Shown here piece after piece: positions 46,554-56,604 of a DNA stretch of 64,000 bases. Position 1 is the stretch's first letter; each line of letters opens with the position of its first letter. The notes below the pieces were generated by a model. The model saw only the letters and a program-made list of their open reading frames with translations. It had not been told where the DNA came from and ran no database searches. This stretch comes from Bacteroidota bacterium (GTDB taxonomy: Bacteria; Bacteroidota; Bacteroidia; Bacteroidales; SKPS01): assembly GCA_022709695.1 (NCBI GenBank), contig JAKLII010000005.1, positions 154,760-218,759 on the forward strand, written 5' to 3'. Made by a program: the position numbers and the translations under genes.

Positions 46554-49433
46554 CTATCTGTAGGAATCAACAGGTTCACAGGCACAAACCAGGTTTCTGT
46601 CGCCATAGGCATCATCGATTCTTCTGACGGGGGTGAAATACTTGTCTGTGAGTACAAAAGGCACGGGAAAAGCAGCTTTTTCGCGCGGGTAGGGGAGGTT
46701 CCACTCGTTGGAGGTTACCATGGCAAGGGTATGGGGAGCATTTTTCACCGGGTTGTTGTGCTTGTCAGACTGTCCGTTTTCGATTTCGGCAATTTCGGTC
46801 CTGATCTGCTTCATGGCAGTAACGAAGCGGTCCAGTTCGTTCAGTGGTTCACTTTCGGTGGGTTCCACCATCAGGGTTCCGTGCACCGGGAAGGCAACCG
46901 TAGGTGCATGGAATCCATAGTCCATCAGCCTTTTGGCAATATCAATCACCTCCACTTCAGCAGTGCGTTTAAAATCGTGACAGTCGAGGATGAACTCGTG
47001 CGCTACCCGTCCGTTGTGGTTGGTATACAGGATCTTATAATCCTTTTCCAGTGCCGATTTCAGATAGTTTGCCGTAAGGATGGCATATTCGGTGGCTTTT
47101 TTCAACCCTTCGCCGCCCAGCAGTTTGATATAGGCATAGGAGATGGTGAGGATAAGGCTGCTTCCGAAGGGGGCTGATGATACAGCAGAGTTGGCCCTGT
47201 TTCCGCCGGTTTTCACCACACGATGTCCGGGGAGGAAAGGAACCAGGTGGGATGCCACGCCGATGGGGCCTACTCCCGGGCCGCCACCGCCATGCGGGAT
47301 GGCAAAGGTTTTATGGAGGTTCAGGTGGCATACATCAGCCCCGATCCGCGCCGGATTCGTAAATCCAACCTGGGCATTCATATTGGCGCCATCCATGTAA
47401 ACCTGTCCGCCATGCTGGTGAACGATGGATGTCAGTTCAAGGATTCCTTCTTCATACACTCCATGGGTGGATGGGTAGGTAACCATAATGGCCGCCAGGG
47501 TATCCTTGTATTGTTCGGCCTTGGCCCTGAGGTCATTCAGGTCAATATTACCCTGCTCATCACAGTTTACCACCACTACCTGCATGCCTGCCATTACAGC
47601 GCTTGCAGGATTGGTGCCGTGGGCCGAGGAAGGGATCAGGCAGATGTTGCGCTGCACTTGTCCGATGCTTTTCAGGTAGGCCATAATCACCAGCAGACCT
47701 GTATATTCCCCTGAAGCACCCGAGTTGGGCATAAAGGATACCGCCTCAAATCCGGTGATTGTGCACAGATCTTTTTCCAGATTCCGGATAAGCTGCATAT
47801 AGCCATCGGCCTGTTCAACAGGGACAAATGGATGAAGGCTGCCAAATTCCGGCCAGCTCAGGGCAAACATCTCTGATGCAGCATTGAGTTTCATGGTGCA
47901 GGAGCCGAGCGGAATCATAGTGCGGTTCAGCCCAAGGTCCCGGTTTTCAAGTTTTTTCATATACCGCATCATTTCCGTTTCGGAATGATACGTATTGAAT
48001 ACAGGGTGGGTCAGGTAAGGAGTTGTGCGGTTAAAAGAGGAAGGGAAAGTAGTAATGAGTCCACATACTTCGGGGACACACACAAAGGGGGTGAATACCT
48101 TTCCGGCAGCTTCTGCAAGGACGGACAGGATCAGGTTTACATCGTTCAGATGGGTGGTCTCATCCAGAGAGATACCAATCTGATGGTCTGAGATATACCT
48201 GAAGTTCACCTGATGCTTTTGAGCCAGGGATTTAACCGTTTCAGCCGTCGTTCCTGCCGGTATTTCGATCCGCACGGTATCAAAAAATGCAGTATTCAGC
48301 TGTGCATACCCATATTTCTTTACCTCATCAGCCAGCACGCCTGTGAGGATATTGATATGTCGGGCGATCTTTTTCAGTCCTTCCGGTCCGTGCCAGGCGG
48401 CATAAAATCCGGCCATGTTGGCCAGCAGGGCCTGGGCAGTGCAGATATTGGAGGTTGCCCGTTCGCGTTTGATGTGTTGTTCACGGGTCTGCAGAGCCAT
48501 CCTCAGTGCCCGGTTGCCGTCGGCATCCACCGATACACCGATGATTCTTCCCGGCATATACCGCTTGAAGTCCTCGCGGGTGGCAAAGTAGGCGGCATGC
48601 GGGCCACCGTATCCGAGAGGGATGCCAAAACGCTGGGTGGTGCCCACCACCACGTCGGCGCCCCATTCACCCGGAGGGGTAAGCAGGGTGAGGCTAAGAA
48701 GATCAGCAGCTGCCGCTACCACCAGTTCGAGCTGGTGGGCAAGTCCGGCAAATGCGCTGTAATCGTGGATATTGCCATATTGGTCGGGGTATTGGACCAG
48801 GGCACCAAAGAAGGCATCATCGAAGCCCGGGTTCTGGAAGTCACCGGTTACCAGTTCAATGCCTAGAGGTACCGCACGGGTATGCATCACGTCGATGGTG
48901 TGGGCAAATACCCTCTGGTCGACGAAAAACTTATTGGAGCCGGCTTTTACCTTACTCCTTGGGCGGGCATTGAATGACATGATCATGGCTTCTGCAGCTG
49001 CCGTTCCCTCATCGAGCAGGGAAGCATTGGCCATGGGCATCCCTGTAAGGTCGCTCACCATGGTCTGGTAATTCAAAAGTGCTTCAAGACGGCCCTGGCT
49101 GATTTCGGCCTGATAGGGGGTATAGGAAGTATACCAGCCCGGGTTTTCAAGAATATTGCGGACCACAACACCCGGAGTGATGGTGTTGTAATATCCCATT
49201 CCGATAAACGTCTTCCAGAGCTGGTTACGGGAACCCAGTTCCCTGAGGTGATGGATCAACTCATATTCGCTGATGCCTGCAGGAATATCCAGAGGTTTTT
49301 CAAGCCTGATGGAAGCAGGAATCGTTTCATCCATGAGCTGCTGCAGGGAACCTGCGCCAATGATTTCCAGCATCTTATGCTCTTCTGCTGTACGGGGCCC
49401 ATTGTGCCTTTCGGTAAAGTTATCTGTAATCAT
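46554..49433 (-). CDS. gcvP: Glycine dehydrogenase (decarboxylating), P protein
   Basis: PLP enzyme of the glycine cleavage system that decarboxylates glycine and loads the aminomethyl group on lipoyl-H protein. 959 aa, single-chain form. N-half FIGMGYYNTITPGVVVRNILENPGWYTSYTPYQAEISQGRLEALLNYQT and C-half SFMPNSGASGEYTGLLVI are present; the PLP lysine is in NLHKTFAIPHGGGGPGVGPIGV (near 707). GcvH/T are not nearby; E3 could be LpdA at 8538. It has its own promoter directly behind the hppA terminator. Confidence 0.97.
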   Translation of the reverse strand: MITDNFTERHNGPRTAEEHKMLEIIGAGSLQQLMDETIPASIRLEKPLDIPAGISEYELIHHLRELGSRNQLWKTFIGMGYYNTITPGVVVRNILENPGWYTSYTPYQAEISQGRLEALLNYQTMVSDLTGMPMANASLLDEGTAAAEAMIMSFNARPRSKVKAGSNKFFVDQRVFAHTIDVMHTRAVPLGIELVTGDFQNPGFDDAFFGALVQYPDQYGNIHDYSAFAGLAHQLELVVAAAADLLSLTLLTPPGEWGADVVVGTTQRFGIPLGYGGPHAAYFATREDFKRYMPGRIIGVSVDADGNRALRMALQTREQHIKRERATSNICTAQALLANMAGFYAAWHGPEGLKKIARHINILTGVLADEVKKYGYAQLNTAFFDTVRIEIPAGTTAETVKSLAQKHQVNFRYISDHQIGISLDETTHLNDVNLILSVLAEAAGKVFTPFVCVPEVCGLITTFPSSFNRTTPYLTHPVFNTYHSETEMMRYMKKLENRDLGLNRTMIPLGSCTMKLNAASEMFALSWPEFGSLHPFVPVEQADGYMQLIRNLEKDLCTITGFEAVSFMPNSGASGEYTGLLVIMAYLKSIGQVQRNICLIPSSAHGTNPASAVMAGMQVVVVNCDEQGNIDLNDLRAKAEQYKDTLAAIMVTYPSTHGVYEEGILELTSIVHQHGGQVYMDGANMNAQVGFTNPARIGADVCHLNLHKTFAIPHGGGGPGVGPIGVASHLVPFLPGHRVVKTGGNRANSAVSSAPFGSSLILTISYAYIKLLGGEGLKKATEYAILTANYLKSALEKDYKILYTNHNGRVAHEFILDCHDFKRTAEVEVIDIAKRLMDYGFHAPTVAFPVHGTLMVEPTESEPLNELDRFVTAMKQIRTEIAEIENGQSDKHNNPVKNAPHTLAMVTSNEWNLPYPREKAAFPVPFVLTDKYFTPVRRIDDAYGDRNLVCACEPVDSYR

Positions 49434-49467
49434 ATGAAGGGTTTTGATAAATTTCTGAAATAAGGTG

Positions 49468-49475
49468 CAAAGGTA
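49468..49475 (-). promoter_or_regulatory. -7 promoter element for gcvP
   Basis: Reading leftward TACCTTTG, a perfect element; its T overlaps the end of the hppA terminator T-tract. Leader about 35 nt. Confidence 0.6.
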
Positions 49476-49504
49476 AAAAAAAGGGGGATACCTCAGTACC
49501 CCCC
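49475..49504 (-). terminator. Rho-independent terminator of hppA
   Basis: Reading leftward, GGGGGGTAC (49504-49496) pairs over 9 bp with GTATCCCCC (49491-49483), 4-nt loop TGAG, then eight T residues. Confidence 0.85.
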
Positions 49505-49530
49505 GGATATCCGAAATTTGTTAAAAAAGC

Positions 49531-51981
49531 CTATTTGCCATGATGAATCAGCATCCTGTAAAATGATCTGTACACAAAAATCAGGGCAACCACGAAGAAG
49601 CCAATACCCACATAGGGGGCTATTCCCCTGAACGAAGGAGCCATAGCAATCTCCATGGCAAGCAGTCCGAACAGGGTGGTGAACTTGATGATCGGATTCA
49701 GCGAAACGGAGCTTGTATCTTTGAAAGGATCACCCACCGTGTCACCAACAATCGTAGCGTCGTGCAGCTCTGTCCCCTTTTCATTCAGGTCCACCTCAAC
49801 CACTTTTTTGGCATTGTCCCAGGCGCCACCGGCATTGGCCATAAAGATAGCCTGGAACAGTCCGAAGATGGCAATGGAGATGAGGTAGCTGACAAAAAGG
49901 GAAACGGGTGCATTATAGGCCATGGTTCCCGGTGCTGCGGAAGTAAACGCACCCGGCGCCGATATCAGGGCAAAGGCCATGGCAAAGGAGAATATGGCCA
50001 CAAAAATATTGATCATCCCCCGTTGGGCATAGTCGGTACAGATCTGCACCACTTTGGTGGATTTCTCCGTGGAAGCCTTCTTCTCACCATGAGGATCCAG
50101 GTTGATGTTTTTCCTGATAAATTCTACCGTGCGGTAGGCGCCTGTGGTAACAGCCTGTGTAGATGCACCTGTGAACCAGTAAATTACAGCTCCCCCTAAG
50201 ATAAACCCGAAAATGCTGTAGGGATTCAGGAGGTTCAGGATCATTTCCGGATCAATGCCGAGCTCCTGCTTGATCACCAGGATCATCGAAAAGATCATGG
50301 TGGTGGCTCCAACCACGGCAGTTCCGATCAGCACGGGCTTGGCGGTGGCTTTGAAGGTATTTCCGGCGCCGTCGTTGGCCTCAAGGTAGTGTTTGGCTTG
50401 TTCGAAATCGGGTTTAAAACCAAATTTTCCTTCAATCCTTTTTTCAGCATCCGGATCATCCTTTATGAGCGACAACTCGAAAATGGACTGGGCGTTGTCG
50501 GTAACGGGGCCATAGCTGTCGACGGCAATGGTTACAGGTCCCATCCCCAGCATCCCGAAAGCAACAAGCCCGAAAGCAAAAATGGCCGGATAGCTCATCA
50601 GAGTACCCAGGCCCATGTGGCTGGTAAAATAGGCACCGAGCATCATGCCGAAGAATACCATCCCTTTCCAGAAAGCGCTGAAGTTACCGGCTACAAGTCC
50701 GCTAAGGATATTGAGGGATGGCCCACCTTCGCGTGAAGACTCCACAACCTGCTGTACATGGGTTGATTTGGGGCTGGTAAACAGTTTGGTAAGCTCCGGT
50801 ATCACCGCAGCCCCCAGGGTTCCGAAACTGATGATGGTGGAGAGGACGATCCATAGATTTCCTTCAAGGTTTCCGATCATGAACCAGCTTACCACATAGG
50901 TGGCCAGGATGGAAACCAAAGAGGTGATCCATACCAGGTCGGTGAGCGGCTTCTCAAAATCAAAGTCCATCCCTTTACCGTACAGGATCCTGCTGAGTCC
51001 ATGATTGATATAGAAAGCAATAATGGAGGTCGCTACCATAATAATACGCATCATAAAGATCCATACCAGCAGCTGGGTTTGCATGGCAGGTTCGGGCACT
51101 GCCAGCAGGATGAATGAGATCAAAGCCACACCGGTTACACCATAGGTTTCAAACCCATCGGCGGTAGGGCCTACGCTGTCACCTGCATTGTCGCCGGTGC
51201 AGTCTGCAATTACTCCGGGGTTCCTGGGGTCATCTTCTCCGATCTTAAACACCACTTTCATGAGATCCGACCCGATATCCGCGATTTTGGTGAAAATTCC
51301 TCCGGCGATTCTGAGGGCTGAGGCACCAAGGGATTCGCCGATGGCAAATCCAATGAAACAGGCGCCGGCATATTTTCCGGGTACAAACATCAGAATCACC
51401 AGCATCAGCAGCAGCTCCATCGAAATCAGCACTACTCCGATGCTCATCCCGGCATTCAGGGGTATCTTCAGGAGCTTGATCGGCTTACGCTGCAACGAGG
51501 CAAAAGCCATCCGTGCATTGGCCAGGGTGTTGATGCGGATGCCAAACCAGGCAACAGCATAGCTGCCCAGAATGCCGATTACCATCCACATCAGGATCAG
51601 CGCCACAGCACCAATTCCAAATCCGCCTTCCGATCCGTCTGCCGACTGGTTTGACAGCCAGCCAAAATAAAAGGCCACTGCGGCCCCGATAATGATAAAA
51701 AGATACAAAAGAAAACGTCCCTGCCTGATGAGATATGCCTTGCAGGTCTGGTAGATCACCGAAGCTACTTCCAGCATGGAGTTGCATGAAGGCTGCCGCT
51801 TCACTTTAAAATACTGGTAAAGACCAAACAGAAATCCGATGAAGGTGATCACAAATCCCCAGTACAGGATTTTTTCCGATTTTATCCCTTCAGGAATTAT
51901 CAGATTGGCCTCACCCGCCCAGGCCATGACCGGAACCAATGCCAGCCCCAACATACCCAACATTCGTTTTATCATACGCAA
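49531..51981 (-). CDS. hppA: Membrane-bound ion-pumping inorganic pyrophosphatase
   Basis: 816-aa, about 16 membrane segments. It couples PPi hydrolysis to H+ (or Na+) export. Core boxes: KVVFKIGEDDPRNPGVIADCTGDNAGDSVGPTADGFETYG, GLGTL with MGLGTLMSYPAIF, GPVTDNAQSIFEL and EKGTELHDATIVGDTVGDPFKDTSSVSLNPIIKFTTL. The site that distinguishes K+-dependent from independent enzymes reads GNTFKA (Lys), suggesting a K+-independent, probably proton-pumping enzyme. It is longer than the usual 650-700 aa, with a signal-like N-terminal segment (MLGLALVPVMAWAGE) and an extra loop. Confidence 0.95.
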   Translation of the reverse strand: MRMIKRMLGMLGLALVPVMAWAGEANLIIPEGIKSEKILYWGFVITFIGFLFGLYQYFKVKRQPSCNSMLEVASVIYQTCKAYLIRQGRFLLYLFIIIGAAVAFYFGWLSNQSADGSEGGFGIGAVALILMWMVIGILGSYAVAWFGIRINTLANARMAFASLQRKPIKLLKIPLNAGMSIGVVLISMELLLMLVILMFVPGKYAGACFIGFAIGESLGASALRIAGGIFTKIADIGSDLMKVVFKIGEDDPRNPGVIADCTGDNAGDSVGPTADGFETYGVTGVALISFILLAVPEPAMQTQLLVWIFMMRIIMVATSIIAFYINHGLSRILYGKGMDFDFEKPLTDLVWITSLVSILATYVVSWFMIGNLEGNLWIVLSTIISFGTLGAAVIPELTKLFTSPKSTHVQQVVESSREGGPSLNILSGLVAGNFSAFWKGMVFFGMMLGAYFTSHMGLGTLMSYPAIFAFGLVAFGMLGMGPVTIAVDSYGPVTDNAQSIFELSLIKDDPDAEKRIEGKFGFKPDFEQAKHYLEANDGAGNTFKATAKPVLIGTAVVGATTMIFSMILVIKQELGIDPEMILNLLNPYSIFGFILGGAVIYWFTGASTQAVTTGAYRTVEFIRKNINLDPHGEKKASTEKSTKVVQICTDYAQRGMINIFVAIFSFAMAFALISAPGAFTSAAPGTMAYNAPVSLFVSYLISIAIFGLFQAIFMANAGGAWDNAKKVVEVDLNEKGTELHDATIVGDTVGDPFKDTSSVSLNPIIKFTTLFGLLAMEIAMAPSFRGIAPYVGIGFFVVALIFVYRSFYRMLIHHGK

Positions 51982-52083
51982 ACTTCATTGAGATTAGTAT
52001 ATAATGCACTTATTTACAGGGACCTACATAAAATCCATCAACGGAAATATCACATCAGAGTATAAGAACGGTTCAGCCTTGGG

Positions 52084-52091
52084 CAAATATA
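52084..52091 (-). promoter_or_regulatory. -7 promoter element for hppA
   Basis: Reading leftward TATATTTG, perfect match; it implies a leader of about 100 nt before the ATG at 51981. Confidence 0.45.
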
Positions 52092-52189
52092 GAAAAGTAA
52101 ATGGTTAAAATGCAAATGTTTCCGGAAATGCTGATCAAAGAGCTTTTTTACAATCCCATCATTTGCTTTCGATACAAAAAAAATAGACG

Positions 52190-52197
52190 TATTTTTG
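52190..52197 (+). promoter_or_regulatory. -7 promoter element for the DUF151-UVR gene
   Basis: TATTTTTG, perfect match to TAnnTTTG, 21 bp before the ATG at 52219. Confidence 0.6.
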
Positions 52198-52218
52198 TGA
52201 GTTCAACAGCAAAGCAAC

Positions 52219-52818
52219 ATGCAGAAGATACCCCTGGCCGTGGTTGCGGTTTCCGGAAGCAAATCGCAAACCGGAAGCTATGCCCTTTTTCTGGATGAGA
52301 TCGGAGGTAACAGAAGAATCCCGGTAATTATTGGTGCTTATGAAGCCCAATCGATTGTTCTGGAACTGGAGCAGATTAAACCTCCCCGTCCTGTGACCCA
52401 TGATCTGTTTAAAACCCTTGCTTTAGCCCATGGCATCACCGTCAGGGAAGTCACCATATCACGACTTGCCAATGGTATTTTCTATGCAGAGATCCATACC
52501 GAAGATGCAGCCGGTAACGAGAAGGTGATTGATGCCCGCACATCGGATGCCGTGGCGATTGCGTTGCGTTTCAAATGCCCCTTATTTACCTACGAATCAG
52601 TGATTTCCGCTGCCAACATTGTCCCCAGGGAGGATGTTGACCCTGAAGAAGATTCCGGAATTGAAGCAGCGGGCCATACGGATACCCCGGAAGGATTAAA
52701 AGGATTATCTTCTGAGCAGTTGCTAACGATGCTGGATGATGCTGTTGCGCGTGAGGATTATGAACTTGCTTCCCGGATCCGGGATGAAATCAACCAAAGA
52801 AAGGTTTCCGATGGTTAA
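52219..52818 (+). CDS. Bifunctional nuclease-family protein (DUF151) with UVR motif
   Basis: 199 aa. The N-terminal DUF151 domain (about 1-130: RRIPVIIGAYEAQSIVLELEQIKPPRPVTHDLF, KVIDARTSDAVAIALRFKCPLF) is related to plant bifunctional nucleases with DNase/RNase activity. The C-terminal UVR motif (about 163-197: LSSEQLLTMLDDAVAREDYELASRIRDEINQRK) resembles the UvrB/UvrC interaction helix pair. This combination is common in Bacteroidota; the role is probably nucleic-acid related but unproven. The nucleoside transporter starts 8 bp inside its 3' end, so the two are translationally coupled. Confidence 0.88.
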   Translation: MQKIPLAVVAVSGSKSQTGSYALFLDEIGGNRRIPVIIGAYEAQSIVLELEQIKPPRPVTHDLFKTLALAHGITVREVTISRLANGIFYAEIHTEDAAGNEKVIDARTSDAVAIALRFKCPLFTYESVISAANIVPREDVDPEEDSGIEAAGHTDTPEGLKGLSSEQLLTMLDDAVAREDYELASRIRDEINQRKVSDG

Positions 52819-54340
52819 AAAACTTCGTTATTTTCCTGCCATTCTGCTGGCTTTCAGTCTTATTCTGATAGTTATCGGGATCTCCGTTTCGGCTTTCTCA
52901 ACCCCCGGTCCTTCAACCCCTGCCCAGGAACCTCCGTCTCCGGTTTCCATCGATTCAGTTACTACCGATACCCTTGCCGTGGTTCAACAGCCTGTGCAGG
53001 CCACACCGACAGGAAACCTTGCCCTGCTTTCCACACTAAGGCCCAAACCGAGCCTGCAGTCTGTGCTGCGTGGGTTACTTGGACTTTCCCTTCTGGTGCT
53101 GGCAGGCTGGCTTTGCAGCACAAAACGGAAATCGGTGAACTGGCGTACGGTCGGAGGTGCCCTCCTGCTGCAAATGGTGATTGCCGTCCTGGTGATCTTC
53201 TGGCCCCCGGCCCAGAAGGCAATTGAGGTGATGGGTCATGCCTTTGTGAAGGTGCTTGCCTTCACTGCTGAAGGGAGCCGCTTTGTGTTCGGACCTCTGG
53301 CCTCACAGGAGTCGTTCGGTTTTATTTTCGCCTTCCAGATCCTGCCGACCATTGTTTTTTTCTCAGCATTGACTTCACTCCTGTACTATTTTGGTGTAAT
53401 CCAGTTTGTGGTGTACCTGTTTGCCTGGGTAATGACCCGCCTGCTGCGACTTTCGGGTGCTGAAAGCCTTTCTGCCACAGGCAATATCTTCCTTGGGCAA
53501 ACCGAAGCACCCCTCCTGATTAAGGGGTACCTGGACCGCATGACCCGTTCGGAAATCCTGCTGGTGATGGTAGGCGGAATGGCCACCATTGCAGGTGGAG
53601 TGCTGGCCATGTACATTCAGTACCTGGGGGGTGGGGATCCGGAATTGATGAAAGTATTTGCCGTACACCTGATTACCGCCTCCGTAATGGCAGCCCCGGG
53701 AGCCGTGGTGATGTCGAAACTGCTCCTCCCTGAAACTGAACCCATTGATACCAGCATCCATATCCCTAAGGAAAAGATAGGATCCAACATCCTGAGCGCC
53801 ATCTCAAATGGCACCACAGATGGCCTGCGGCTGGCGGTAAATGTAGGGGGCATGCTGCTTGTATTTCTGGCATTTATCGCTTTGTTCAATTTTTTGCTGC
53901 TCAAAATCGGCGACTGGACCACCCTGAATCTATGGGTTGCCGATATTTCCAATGGGCAATACCAGCATTTCTCACTTCAGTTTATCCTGGGCTACGGGCT
54001 GGCACCCCTTATGTGGGTGCTGGGGGTCGACGGGAAGGATATTGCCCTCGTAGGACAACTCCTTGGTGAAAAAATTATCCTCAACGAATTTGTAGCCTAT
54101 ACCAGCCTGGGCAAAATCATGGTTGTCCCGGGGTTTGCCAATCCCAAATCCATCATTATTGCTACCTATATCCTCTGCGGATTTGCCAATTTCAGTTCGA
54201 TAGGTATCCAGATCGGAGGTATCGGAGCCCTTGTTCCCGAAAAGCGGAAGATGCTTGCAGAACTGGGCTTCAGGGCGCTGCTCGGAGGAGGCCTGGCCTC
54301 ACTGCTGTCAGCTACCATTGTGGGGATGATTTACGGGTAA
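52811..54340 (+). CDS. Concentrative nucleoside transporter (NupC family)
   Basis: 509 aa from the ATG at 52811, which overlaps the previous stop by 8 bp (an earlier in-frame start would overlap 25 codons). Inner membrane, cation-coupled import of nucleosides. The CNT signature [18 protein letters not shown] and the C-terminal [24 protein letters not shown] are clear. An unusual about 70-residue N-terminal part has a membrane anchor followed by a Pro/Thr-rich linker ([15 protein letters not shown]) before the conserved transporter. Next to thyA and folA, so the block handles nucleotide supply. Confidence 0.92.
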   Translation: MVKKLRYFPAILLAFSLILIVIGISVSAFSTPGPSTPAQEPPSPVSIDSVTTDTLAVVQQPVQATPTGNLALLSTLRPKPSLQSVLRGLLGLSLLVLAGWLCSTKRKSVNWRTVGGALLLQMVIAVLVIFWPPAQKAIEVMGHAFVKVLAFTAEGSRFVFGPLASQESFGFIFAFQILPTIVFFSALTSLLYYFGVIQFVVYLFAWVMTRLLRLSGAESLSATGNIFLGQTEAPLLIKGYLDRMTRSEILLVMVGGMATIAGGVLAMYIQYLGGGDPELMKVFAVHLITASVMAAPGAVVMSKLLLPETEPIDTSIHIPKEKIGSNILSAISNGTTDGLRLAVNVGGMLLVFLAFIALFNFLLLKIGDWTTLNLWVADISNGQYQHFSLQFILGYGLAPLMWVLGVDGKDIALVGQLLGEKIILNEFVAYTSLGKIMVVPGFANPKSIIIATYILCGFANFSSIGIQIGGIGALVPEKRKMLAELGFRALLGGGLASLLSATIVGMIYG

Positions 54341-54378
54341 TCCCACCCTGTTATTGTATTCAGATTTACAAGTACACT

Positions 54379-55173
54379 ATGCATCAATACCACCAGCTGC
54401 TTGAAACCGTGCTCCGCAACGGGGTTGAAAAAGAGGACCGTACGGGAACGGGTACACTGAGTATCTTCGGTCACCAGTTGCGGTTCAGCCTTCAGGATGG
54501 ATTCCCCTGTATCACCACCAAAAAGCTGCACCTCAGATCCATTATTCATGAGCTGTTGTGGTTTCTGAAAGGGGAGACGAATATCCGGTACCTCCATGAA
54601 AACAAAGTGACCATCTGGGACGAATGGGCTTCTCCCGACGGTGACCTGGGCCCGGTGTACGGCTATCAGTGGCGCTCATGGCCAGCCCCTGACGGCAGGC
54701 ATATCGACCAGATCAGCATGGTACTCGACGCTATCCGGAACAATCCTGACTCCAGACGTCATATCGTAAGCGCCTGGAATGTGGCCGACATCGATCGGAT
54801 GGCCCTGCCCCCTTGCCATGTTATGTTCCAGTTCTATGTGGCGAACGGAACCCTCAGCTGCCAGCTTTACCAGCGCAGCGCCGATATCTTCCTGGGCGTT
54901 CCGTTCAACATCGCCAGCTATGCCCTCCTTACCCACATGGTGGCACAGGTCACCGGCCTGATACCCGGTGAGTTTGTGCATACCTTCGGCGATGCCCATA
55001 TCTACCTTAACCACCTCGACCAGGTGAAGCTTCAGCTCTCCCGGGACCCGCTACCCCTGCCGACCCTGTGGCTGAATCCTGAAGTCACCGATCTTTTTGC
55101 CTTTGGATTTGATGATATCAGACTCGACCATTATCAGGCACACCCCCATATCAAAGGGGATATTGCCGTGTAA
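54379..55173 (+). CDS. thyA: Thymidylate synthase
   Basis: Converts dUMP to dTMP with methylene-tetrahydrofolate, 264 aa, E. coli-like length. [33 protein letters not shown], the catalytic Cys146 in [33 protein letters not shown] and [14 protein letters not shown] are in place. It produces dihydrofolate, which the adjacent folA product (15-bp gap) recycles; the pair is a classic operon. Confidence 0.97.
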   Translation: MHQYHQLLETVLRNGVEKEDRTGTGTLSIFGHQLRFSLQDGFPCITTKKLHLRSIIHELLWFLKGETNIRYLHENKVTIWDEWASPDGDLGPVYGYQWRSWPAPDGRHIDQISMVLDAIRNNPDSRRHIVSAWNVADIDRMALPPCHVMFQFYVANGTLSCQLYQRSADIFLGVPFNIASYALLTHMVAQVTGLIPGEFVHTFGDAHIYLNHLDQVKLQLSRDPLPLPTLWLNPEVTDLFAFGFDDIRLDHYQAHPHIKGDIAV

Positions 55174-55188
55174 CACCCCTTTGCTTAT

Positions 55189-55701
55189 ATGAAAGTTCCC
55201 GAAATCGCCATCATTGTGGCCATGGACCTTAACCGGGGTATCGGTCTTAAAGGAGATATGCCCTGGCGCCTCTCTGCTGACCTGAAAAGATTTAAATCCC
55301 TTACCATGGGGCATCCTGTGATCATGGGGCGCCGTACCTTCGAATCGCTGCCCAAAGGGGCACTCCCGGGAAGGACCAATATCGTGATCTCCTCCAGTCC
55401 TTCATTCAGGGCCGATAATGCCCTGGTGGTCAGCTCCCCGGAAGCAGCCCTAAGAGCCTGTAACAATGCATCAAAAGTGTTTGTTATCGGTGGCGGCCAG
55501 ATGTACCGGTACTTTCTGGATAAAGCCAAAGTACTATATGTCACCAGAATTCATCATGTCTATCCCGCAGATACCCACTTTCCGGAATTCTCTGAAAGGG
55601 ATTTTACGGTTATCGAACATGAATCTGTTGAAAATGACCCTGTTTTTCCTTACCGCTACGATTTTCTTACCTACCAGAGAAATCTTGTTTCTTCAGGCTA
55701 A
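55189..55701 (+). CDS. folA: Dihydrofolate reductase
   Basis: NADPH-dependent reduction of dihydrofolate, 170 aa. IAIIVAMDLNRGIGLKGDMPWRLSADLKRFKSLTMGHPVIMGRRTFESLP gives the M20-type loop and the acidic catalytic residue (Asp at the W-R-L-S-A-D site). VFVIGGGQMYRYFL is the NADPH-binding GG box. Partner of thyA immediately upstream. Confidence 0.96.
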   Translation: MKVPEIAIIVAMDLNRGIGLKGDMPWRLSADLKRFKSLTMGHPVIMGRRTFESLPKGALPGRTNIVISSSPSFRADNALVVSSPEAALRACNNASKVFVIGGGQMYRYFLDKAKVLYVTRIHHVYPADTHFPEFSERDFTVIEHESVENDPVFPYRYDFLTYQRNLVSSG

Positions 55702-55718
55702 TTTGCAAAGAATTAACA

Positions 55719-55726
55719 TACCTTTG
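55719..55726 (+). promoter_or_regulatory. -7 promoter element for the lipoprotein gene
   Basis: TACCTTTG, perfect match, 53 bp before the ATG at 55780. Confidence 0.6.
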
Positions 55727-55779
55727 TGAAACAATACGCTGCCGGATCAGTTTAACGAGTCTAACCTAAATGCCATACT

Positions 55780-56565
55780 ATGAAATCTTCCATGAGGTTT
55801 ACCTTAGCCATTGTCACTGCAGCCATTCTGTTTGGGATAACTGCCTGCGAGACAAGCCTTACACAGATCGATAAGAAGCCTGCAGAATCTGCACTGGCTG
55901 TTTTATCCAGCTTTTCCAAGATCATCATGACCGTTGATGACGGGCTCGTACCGGATTCGTCAGGCAAGGGTGGCATGAAACTGCTTGGGGAGCCCTATAC
56001 CGAAACCATTACCGGTGACTATCCCAACAAGCTGTATACATGGGATTTTGGTAATGATGGTGATTTTCAGGGGATTCTGAAACTTACCATTACCGATGAA
56101 TATACCAACCCCGGTGCACTGATTACCGCCAGTTTTGAGAATTTCCTCTACAAGGGGAAAGTTGTGGATGGGGTATTTACTTTTGAAAATCTCGGAAAAA
56201 GCCTGGACGAAAAAGATCAGTACGGATTCTCTCTTGATAATGTGAAAGTAGGAGACAACCATCTTACCGCCGGATGGATGCTGGAGCGCACTGAAGGAGG
56301 ACTAACACCGGTACAGACGGATGATGTCTTCACCATCAGTCAGCTTGCAGAACCTGCAGAAGGGATCACCAGCGAAGGAAATGCATTTACCCTGAATATC
56401 ACCAAAGGCCTTTTACTGGACCTTACCTGCGAGTACATCATCACCAAAGGTACTTTTGAAGTAACCAGCCAGGGTTCTACCCTGAGTGCCGACTTCGGGG
56501 AAGGGGAATGTGACAACCTGGTAAAAACCAGCAACGGCGTGGTTAAGGCAGATCTTTTCTTTTGA
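55780..56565 (+). CDS. Hypothetical lipoprotein
   Basis: 261 aa with a lipoprotein signal peptide: FTLAIVTAAILFGITACE, lipobox ITAC. The remainder is a beta-rich, Thr/Asp-rich domain with no motif I recognise (WDFGNDGDFQGILKLTITDEYTNPGALITASFENF reads like an all-beta sandwich). Probably anchored in the outer membrane. Monocistronic, with a TACCTTTG promoter and a terminator hairpin downstream. Confidence 0.75.
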   Translation: MKSSMRFTLAIVTAAILFGITACETSLTQIDKKPAESALAVLSSFSKIIMTVDDGLVPDSSGKGGMKLLGEPYTETITGDYPNKLYTWDFGNDGDFQGILKLTITDEYTNPGALITASFENFLYKGKVVDGVFTFENLGKSLDEKDQYGFSLDNVKVGDNHLTAGWMLERTEGGLTPVQTDDVFTISQLAEPAEGITSEGNAFTLNITKGLLLDLTCEYIITKGTFEVTSQGSTLSADFGEGECDNLVKTSNGVVKADLFF

Positions 56566-56604
56566 GCCAGGACTGAACAAAGAAATACTGCTACACTTTA
56601 AGAG

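Noticed and set aside
48213..48866. A 217-aa open frame antisense to gcvP
   Set aside because: Shadow of gcvP, whose PLP and domain motifs are all in the sense frame.
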